DNA of 10,262 bases from Candidatus Nitrosopumilus sp. (GTDB lineage: Archaea > Thermoproteota > Nitrososphaeria > Nitrososphaerales > Nitrosopumilaceae), in assembly GCA_029860565.1 (NCBI GenBank), contig JAOUAY010000036.1:1-10262 (forward strand), given 5' to 3'. This document shows, in pieces, positions 6,283 through 10,262 of this stretch. The translations under genes were made by a program, and so were the position numbers. The notes beneath the pieces are model-generated. The model saw nothing but the letters and a program-made list of their open reading frames with translations, searched no databases and had not been told where the DNA came from. The first letter of the stretch is position 1, and every line of letters begins with the position of its first letter.

Positions 6283-7039
6283 TTTTAGCTCTCCTTGTTA
6301 GGTTATCTTTTATTTCAATGACATTATCTCTTAGATTTTTTTTATTGTCAAAATCACTAATAATTTTTTGAAGACTTTTTTGATTCTTTTTTGAAAGTTT
6401 TTTTGATTCATTGATTAACAAATCAATTGCTCTTGTTACATTATCTACAATTGTAATGTTGGCAGTCTGTGAAGTTCTTGAAAGAGGATTTAGATCAAAT
6501 GTAATTACCGTTTTTCCCGCCTTCCTAAGTGCTATAGTTCTATCTCCATCTTCTAATGGTACAACTACTACATCTGCTACAAAGATTCCATCTTTATCGA
6601 CTATTCTTCTTGCAGAATCAATACCCGGCAGTTTTTTAGATGATGCAATACTCGAACCTAAAATTTCACTAGCTCCATTTTTTTTGAGAGTTCTAATAAT
6701 TGCTTTTTTCCTTTTTTCATTTGTATAGAATAGATTTACCTCAAGTTTTGCTTTGATTTGTTTTGATAGTCTTACAATTTGTTTTGGACATAATGCTGCT
6801 ATGTTGCCATTAACTGAAATTACAGGCATTTCTGCCAATAGTAATTGTGCGGCTGCAGCTTTGATGGCATTTATTGCAGCCTTGCCTGTTTTCTCCCCTA
6901 GAAGATAATCAAAAGCTTCTCCTCTGCCTTGAGCTAAAAGCCCTTCTTTTGCAACTAACCCATTATCAAATCCGTTAACTAGTTTTTCACGAATTAAAAG
7001 TGATTTGACTCTTGGATGAGATTTGGGAATTATGGGCAT
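6275..7039 (-). CDS. 4-phosphopantoate-beta-alanine ligase (archaeal phosphopantothenate synthetase)
   Basis: An archaea-specific enzyme (DUF137/COG1701) that condenses 4-phosphopantoate with beta-alanine using ATP, giving 4'-phosphopantothenate. It replaces bacterial PanC acting on unphosphorylated pantoate. The 254 residues carry the family signature GLLAQGRGEAFDYLLGE (33-49), SVNGNIAALCP (75-85) and VNLFYTNEKRKKAI (101-114). VVVPLEDGDRT (158-168) and TFDLNPLSRTSQTANITIVDN (180-200) follow. The last 45 residues are a charged helical tail. It starts at an ATG 8 bases after the pantoate kinase stop, and its TAA is overlapped by the panB TTG start. Adjacent placement of kinase and ligase fits their consecutive reactions. 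It is cytosolic, with no membrane segment. Confidence 0.93.
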   Translation of the reverse strand: MPIIPKSHPRVKSLLIREKLVNGFDNGLVAKEGLLAQGRGEAFDYLLGEKTGKAAINAIKAAAAQLLLAEMPVISVNGNIAALCPKQIVRLSKQIKAKLEVNLFYTNEKRKKAIIRTLKKNGASEILGSSIASSKKLPGIDSARRIVDKDGIFVADVVVVPLEDGDRTIALRKAGKTVITFDLNPLSRTSQTANITIVDNVTRAIDLLINESKKLSKKNQKSLQKIISDFDNKKNLRDNVIEIKDNLTRRAKIA

Positions 7040-7047
7040 GATTTTAG

Positions 7048-7959
7048 TTAATTTAATAGGACTCTTGCCCCATCATTATCCAATTCTGACTTTATTATAA
7101 TCCCATCAGAATATTTCTGTATAATTCCTAGAACCTCATTTTCTTTTTCTTGTGGAATCATTGAAAAAATGGTTTCGCCAAAAAGTGCAATTCCACATTT
7201 GATATTATTTTTAGATAATTCATTAACTAATTTCTGCATTCTTGGAGTCATAACATCTACGTATTTTGCAAATTCCAAAGACATGTCTTGAAAATGTTCA
7301 TAATTTTTTGATTCCAATAATCTGTTTACCATTTTCCCCCCAAGTCCATTAATTTGGGATAAATGTTCTTTGATGAATTTATTTGTAGATATTGGAGAAA
7401 AACATATCATAATTATAGAAATTTTATCTGTAGTAATTTTTTCAACATAACCGATTCCTGGTGCACCAGGTTTAACACGAATTTCAAAACCACCATGAAA
7501 TGATCCTAAAACATCACCTAGTCCTGTTTTACAATTCACTTCTGCATTATGTGCAATTTGTCCAATCGTTGTTTTATCTAATTTTGTTTTAAGAGCTTGA
7601 TCTAATGCAAAGGATAGTGATAATGCAACTGCACCACTAGAACCTAAACCATATCCAACTGGAATTGATATGTCATGTTCAATTTTAAAAAATTTGGTTG
7701 AGAATTCTCCTAGTCTTAGAAATTCATTTAAAACATATTCTGAAACATCTGTCTTATCTGATTGATATCCATATGATGAAATTTCAAAGTTTGATTTTTG
7801 ATCATTTCTTGTTTCAATTTTTACTCTAGTAGTAACTCCTTGTTTTATTGAGAAACCTGCTCCCATTGATCCTAAATTTTCTAAATTATTTTGATTGTCA
7901 TCTAAATGAGCTTTAAAAAAGCCTGTAACATGTGCTGGACAAAATGCTGTTGCCTCCAT
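7048..7959 (-). CDS. pantoate kinase (archaeal PoK, GHMP kinase family)
   Basis: Phosphorylates pantoate with ATP to 4-phosphopantoate, the substrate of the next gene's product. The 303-residue protein has GHMP architecture: an N-terminal segment AFCPAHVTGFF (5-15) with GSMGAGFSI (30-38), the ATP-binding loop IPVGYGLGSSGAVAL (99-113) and AHNAEVNCKTGLGDV (136-150). A late glycine motif, GIALFGETIFSM, lies at about residues 255-266. The SMGAG/TGLGDV combination distinguishes the PoK branch from mevalonate or homoserine kinases, supported by the adjacent ligase, panB and coaBC genes. It is the first gene of the operon. Its ATG lies about 29 bases from a TATA-like element (7986-7992), so the transcript is probably almost leaderless. 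Confidence 0.9.
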   Translation of the reverse strand: MEATAFCPAHVTGFFKAHLDDNQNNLENLGSMGAGFSIKQGVTTRVKIETRNDQKSNFEISSYGYQSDKTDVSEYVLNEFLRLGEFSTKFFKIEHDISIPVGYGLGSSGAVALSLSFALDQALKTKLDKTTIGQIAHNAEVNCKTGLGDVLGSFHGGFEIRVKPGAPGIGYVEKITTDKISIIMICFSPISTNKFIKEHLSQINGLGGKMVNRLLESKNYEHFQDMSLEFAKYVDVMTPRMQKLVNELSKNNIKCGIALFGETIFSMIPQEKENEVLGIIQKYSDGIIIKSELDNDGARVLLN

Positions 7960-7985
7960 TGATTATAGTTTAAATTTTACACAAA

Positions 7986-7992
7986 ATATAAG
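7986..7992. promoter_or_regulatory. near-symmetric TATA element, possibly shared by the CoA operon and the AbrB-PhoU gene
   Basis: The plus strand reads ATATAAG within AAAATATAAGAAT. The minus strand reads CTTATAT. Measured from its centre, the minus direction reaches the pantoate kinase ATG (7959) after about 29-30 bases. The plus direction would start transcription near 8015, about 10 bases before the TTG at 8025. Both spacings suit archaeal TBP/TFB promoters. A second plus-strand candidate (CTTAAATT, 8000-8007) lies closer to the TTG. Confidence 0.4.
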
Positions 7993-8000
7993 AATATGGC

Positions 8001-8017
8001 TTAAATTAATTAAATTA
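8001..8017 (+). repeat. two direct copies of TTAAATTA in the divergent promoter
   Basis: TTAAATTA occurs at 8001-8008 and again at 8010-8017, a 9-base period, just upstream of the TTG start of the AbrB-PhoU gene. The segment also contains the palindrome TTAATTAA (8006-8013). In such AT-rich DNA this can arise by chance. Its place in a regulator's own promoter makes an operator possible, but that is only inference. Confidence 0.3.
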
Positions 8018-8024
8018 GTATAAA

Positions 8025-9005
8025 TTGACTAAATTCATTCGACGCCTACAAAGAATTGGAAGTAGTATCCTGGTATCATTGCCAAAAGAATGGGTTGTTG
8101 CAAATAATTTAGATAAAAGCAGTGAGGTTGAAATTGAAATTGGTCAGGATAGTCTCTCTATATCTGCTAATAAAGAAGTACGACCAACAAAAAAACTTGT
8201 AATTTCTTATCCGTTGCCCAAAGAGGAAAATATTGTTGCAGATCTTACTGGAGCTTATCTTTTAGGATTTGATATCATTGAAATTAATTCTAAATCCATT
8301 ATTCCAGGTAAAGACAGAGAAAAAATTCGTAATTCAATGAGAAGATTAGTTGGAATGGAGATAATTGAAGAAGATGCATCTCACATCAACATGCAATTTC
8401 TCTTAGATGCAACAACACTTAATCCAGAAAAAATCCTCAAACGAATGAGTTCAATTGCAATTGGCATGTACGATGATGTGTCCAATGGACTAATTTCAGA
8501 TGATAAATCTAATTTACAATCATTGTCAAAACGTGATGTTGAAGTAAATAGACAATATTTCTTACTTGTTCGCTTAATTCGTAGTACATTAGTTGATAAA
8601 AAATTGGCTAATGCATTTAATTTAGAAAATATTGACGTACTTGATTATAGAGTTGCAGCAAACATTCTTGAAAATGCAGGTGATTCTATTGTAGAACTTT
8701 CAAATTTCATTTATAATTCCTCTTTATCAAAAGAATATTCAGAGATAATTTATAATGTTATAAGAAATTTTAATAAACTTGCAGAAAAATCTATTAATGC
8801 ATTTACCAAACCTGATAGACTTTTAGCTATTGAAGCCATATCATTGCATAAACAATATGAAGAAAAACTTGGTTTACTTCGAAATACTTTAGGTAATAAA
8901 AAACAAATCCCAATAGATTTTCTTGACATAGTGTATATGTTTGAAAGGATTACACAATCTTGGGCAGATGTAGCTGATCTTGTACAACCTATCTATAATA
9001 AATAA
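8025..9005 (+). CDS. AbrB/SpoVT-PhoU fusion, phosphate-uptake-type regulator
   Basis: The 326-residue protein joins an N-terminal swapped-hairpin AbrB/SpoVT DNA-binding domain to a PhoU-like helical region (about 125-326). The AbrB part is KFIRRLQRIGSSILVSLPKEWV (3-24) followed by VEIEIGQDSLSIS (35-47). The PhoU part includes RDVEVNRQYFLLVRLIR (170-186), with acidic and Arg residues of the metal/phosphate-sensing motifs, and DYRVAANILENAGDSI (207-222). Archaeal members (COG0704 with AbrB) are annotated as phosphate uptake regulators. No pst transporter or phoR/phoB gene is in this window, so the regulated process is inferred only. The start is a TTG at 8025, chosen because the AbrB domain begins immediately after it. 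It is divergent from the CoA operon by 65 bases. Its TAA directly abuts the convergent Nudix gene's stop codon. Confidence 0.88.
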   Translation: MTKFIRRLQRIGSSILVSLPKEWVVANNLDKSSEVEIEIGQDSLSISANKEVRPTKKLVISYPLPKEENIVADLTGAYLLGFDIIEINSKSIIPGKDREKIRNSMRRLVGMEIIEEDASHINMQFLLDATTLNPEKILKRMSSIAIGMYDDVSNGLISDDKSNLQSLSKRDVEVNRQYFLLVRLIRSTLVDKKLANAFNLENIDVLDYRVAANILENAGDSIVELSNFIYNSSLSKEYSEIIYNVIRNFNKLAEKSINAFTKPDRLLAIEAISLHKQYEEKLGLLRNTLGNKKQIPIDFLDIVYMFERITQSWADVADLVQPIYNK

Positions 9006-9521
9006 TTAGTACAATTTTTTCTTGGCAGCATATGTTAAAACTGCACATATAGTTTTTGAATCTTGAATTTTTCCAGTTTTAATCATTGATAACACCTTTT
9101 TGAAATCCATTTTTACTACAGATAATATTTCATCCTCATCTAACTTCAAATCAGATATTTTCTTTAATCCTGAGGCTAGAAAACAATGAATTATCTCTGC
9201 ATTATAGCCAATTGACGGATAATATGTGATGAGAGGAGTCATCTTTTTTGCTGTATAACCTGTTTCTTCTTCTAGTTCTCTGAATGCACATTTTACGGGT
9301 TCTTCTCTTTTTTCCAATGTTCCAGCAGGAATCTCTAATACATATCCATGAGGAAATCTATGTTGCTTTACTAGAATTATCTTATTTTCTTCATCAAAAG
9401 CAAGCATAGCTGCAGCACCTCTATGCTCAATAACTTCTCGTCTAACTTTTCTACCTTCTATTTTTCCATCATAAACACTAAGACCTAAAATTTTCCCCTC
9501 GTAGATCTTTGTTTTTTTCAT
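9006..9521 (-). CDS. Nudix hydrolase, ADP-ribose pyrophosphatase-like
   Basis: A complete Nudix box (GX5EX7REUXEEXGU) spans G67 to Y89: it begins GTLEKRE and ends RELEEETGY, supplying the Mg2+-binding glutamates. The preceding EIPAG (63-67) and the following YPSIGYNAEIIHCFLA (101-116) are typical of ADP-ribose/ADP-sugar pyrophosphatases rather than MutT or Ap4A enzymes. At 171 residues it has the usual length for that group. It probably hydrolyses ADP-ribose or a related nucleotide sugar to AMP plus a sugar phosphate, clearing toxic ADP-ribose. The exact substrate is not certain. It follows the winged-helix regulator gene by 25 bases, with a TATA-like element (9543-9550) predicting its own leaderless transcript. 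Its stop codon touches that of the convergent AbrB-PhoU gene. Confidence 0.92.
   Translation of the reverse strand: MKKTKIYEGKILGLSVYDGKIEGRKVRREVIEHRGAAAMLAFDEENKIILVKQHRFPHGYVLEIPAGTLEKREEPVKCAFRELEEETGYTAKKMTPLITYYPSIGYNAEIIHCFLASGLKKISDLKLDEDEILSVVKMDFKKVLSMIKTGKIQDSKTICAVLTYAAKKKLY
9015..9020 (+). terminator. possible U-tract terminator for the AbrB-PhoU gene
   Basis: A run of six T residues lies 9 bases after the AbrB-PhoU stop, inside the last codons of the convergent Nudix gene. Such U-tracts are typical archaeal termination sites. There is no hairpin, and the evidence is composition and position only. Confidence 0.3.
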
Positions 9522-9532
9522 ATTGTATATGG

Positions 9533-9547
9533 ATTATTATTATTATT
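9533..9547. repeat. (ATT)5 trinucleotide microsatellite
   Basis: Five perfect ATT units on the plus strand (AAT on the minus strand) fill the short gap between the winged-helix regulator's stop codon and the Nudix start. They form the spacer between the TATA-like element and the Nudix start codon. Confidence 0.85.
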
Positions 9548-9550
9548 TAA
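9543..9550 (-). promoter_or_regulatory. TATA-like element for the Nudix gene, overlapping the regulator's stop codon
   Basis: The minus strand reads TTAAATAA, centred 26 bases upstream of the Nudix ATG, the ideal distance for a leaderless transcript. It contains the TAA of the preceding regulator gene and runs into the trinucleotide repeat. Confidence 0.4.
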
Positions 9551-10262
9551 TTTGTTTGATACGTTAAATGTAATTTAGGTGATTTTTTAAAATCATTAAT
9601 AGCTTTTTCTATCCATTTTACATAAAATGAAATTTTTTTTGGAATAAACAAATCAGCTGATTCTACATTTTTTATATCTCTAACTTTTTGTGTTAGCTCA
9701 TCCATCTTGAAAATATTATCACTGTACATGAATAGAACAATCTGATTTTTTGCTACAAAAGGAATTTGTAAATATGATTCAGAAAATGTATTGTTCAAAT
9801 TTTCTAATGTTTCTTTCAGATCTCCTTTTATCCAAGTAAGTATAGCATGAGGAATAAAATTTTCAATCTTTTTAGGATCATAAACTAAGGTAAATTGGAT
9901 TCCATCATTTTCATGTAATTTTTCTATACATCTTGTTATTGTTTTTGTTGACATGTTTGTATTCTTTGCAATTTTTTCAATCTTCTCTCTTGGATTCTTA
10001 ATTAGTTTTTCTAGAATTTCTAAATCTGTTTTTGTAAGATTTGAACTAAATCCTGGATTCTCTGCTTCAAAAATGGATAGCACTCTAACATCTTTCATCA
10101 ATTTCTTTGCAAGTTCCATTTTCTGATCCAAGTTTTCTTTTACAGAAATACCACAAACTGTTATTCCTCCAACACATGGCACCACAAAATATGGTTCACC
10201 TACAAGACTTGCTTGTTCTAAAATTTCATTAATGTCTTGACCTGACACAACAAAGTACAAAA
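9547..10262 (-). CDS. winged-helix transcriptional regulator, Lrp/AsnC-like, probably cut at its 5' end
   Basis: At least 237 residues, numbered from an in-frame TTG at 10260. The frame stays open to the window edge, so the true start may lie outside. An N-terminal segment (YFVVPCVGGITVCGI, 24-38) forms a small alpha/beta region. A helix-turn-helix follows at about 76-118: LTKTDLEILEKLIKNP, then KIEKIAKNTNMSTKTITRCI with the recognition helix near STKTITRCIEKL. The rest (about 125-237) is a mixed alpha/beta region that could be a sensor or dimerisation domain, but it has no clear RAM-domain signature. Thaumarchaeal genomes hold many such Lrp/AsnC-related regulators. Its ligand and targets are unknown. 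The following Nudix gene runs in the same direction 25 bases away and could be cotranscribed. Confidence 0.78.
   Translation of the reverse strand, partial: LYFVVSGQDINEILEQASLVGEPYFVVPCVGGITVCGISVKENLDQKMELAKKLMKDVRVLSIFEAENPGFSSNLTKTDLEILEKLIKNPREKIEKIAKNTNMSTKTITRCIEKLHENDGIQFTLVYDPKKIENFIPHAILTWIKGDLKETLENLNNTFSESYLQIPFVAKNQIVLFMYSDNIFKMDELTQKVRDIKNVESADLFIPKKISFYVKWIEKAINDFKKSPKLHLTYQTN

Noticed and set aside
6411..6728. 105-codon plus-strand open frame opposite the phosphopantoate ligase
   Set aside because: The ligase frame has the family signature motifs; the antisense frame only looks membrane-like because of base composition.
7974..7987. ATTTT-ACAC-AAAAT inverted repeat as a firm operator
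   Set aside because: Five-base arms in very AT-rich DNA are expected by chance; it is mentioned only as part of the divergent promoter observation.
1..10262. CRISPR array, insertion sequence, tRNA or rRNA gene
   Set aside because: I found no regularly spaced repeats, transposase motifs, terminal inverted repeats or tRNA-like T-loop signatures. Nearly every base is accounted for by coding regions, and no gap exceeds about 75 bases.

Overview
This AT-rich, very gene-dense window looks like part of an ammonia-oxidising archaeal (Thaumarchaeota/Nitrososphaerota, Nitrosopumilus-like) chromosome. The evidence is the protein repertoire: the 3' end of an archaeal aCPSF1-type beta-CASP ribonuclease, an archaeal SepF-like protein, and the archaea-specific pantoate kinase plus 4-phosphopantoate-beta-alanine ligase route to coenzyme A. 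Other support comes from an AbrB-PhoU fusion regulator, TATA-like boxes about 26 bases upstream of start codons, and apparently leaderless genes. The genus is inferred, not proven. I see no mobile elements, CRISPR arrays, or tRNA/rRNA genes; this is ordinary core chromosome.

Layout. Bases 1-170 (+) hold the C-terminus of aCPSF1, converging with and overlapping a short sepF-like gene (162-440, -). A PP-loop tRNA-thiolation-type enzyme (514-1527, -) is divergent from an M24 Xaa-Pro-type peptidase (1599-2663, +). The peptidase converges, 2 bases apart, on an unrecognised single-pass membrane protein (2666-3148, -), which follows a class I methyltransferase (3163-4005, -).

The centre is a minus-strand coenzyme A operon read in the order pantoate kinase (7048-7959), phosphopantoate-beta-alanine ligase (6275-7039), PanB (5443-6282) and CoaBC (4200-5438). 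It is tightly packed: an 8-base gap, an 8-base overlap and a 4-base gap. These enzymes cover ketopantoate formation and the steps from pantoate to 4'-phosphopantetheine. Ketopantoate reductase is not here, nor are the last two steps, adenylyl transfer and dephospho-CoA kinase. A 55-codon gene (4036-4203) is coupled to the end of coaBC by an ATGA overlap.

A 65-base divergent promoter separates this operon from a TTG-started AbrB-PhoU regulator (8025-9005, +). That gene abuts, stop codon to stop codon, a Nudix ADP-ribose pyrophosphatase-like gene (9006-9521, -). The Nudix gene is preceded by a winged-helix Lrp/AsnC-like regulator (9547 to the window edge, -).

No exotic new system is evident. 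The points most worth a second look are the small coiled-coil gene at the end of the CoA operon, the SepF-like protein with no visible membrane anchor, and the extra cysteine cluster in the thiolation enzyme. Also notable are the shared bidirectional TATA element at 7986-7992 and a trinucleotide repeat between the TATA box and start of the Nudix gene.
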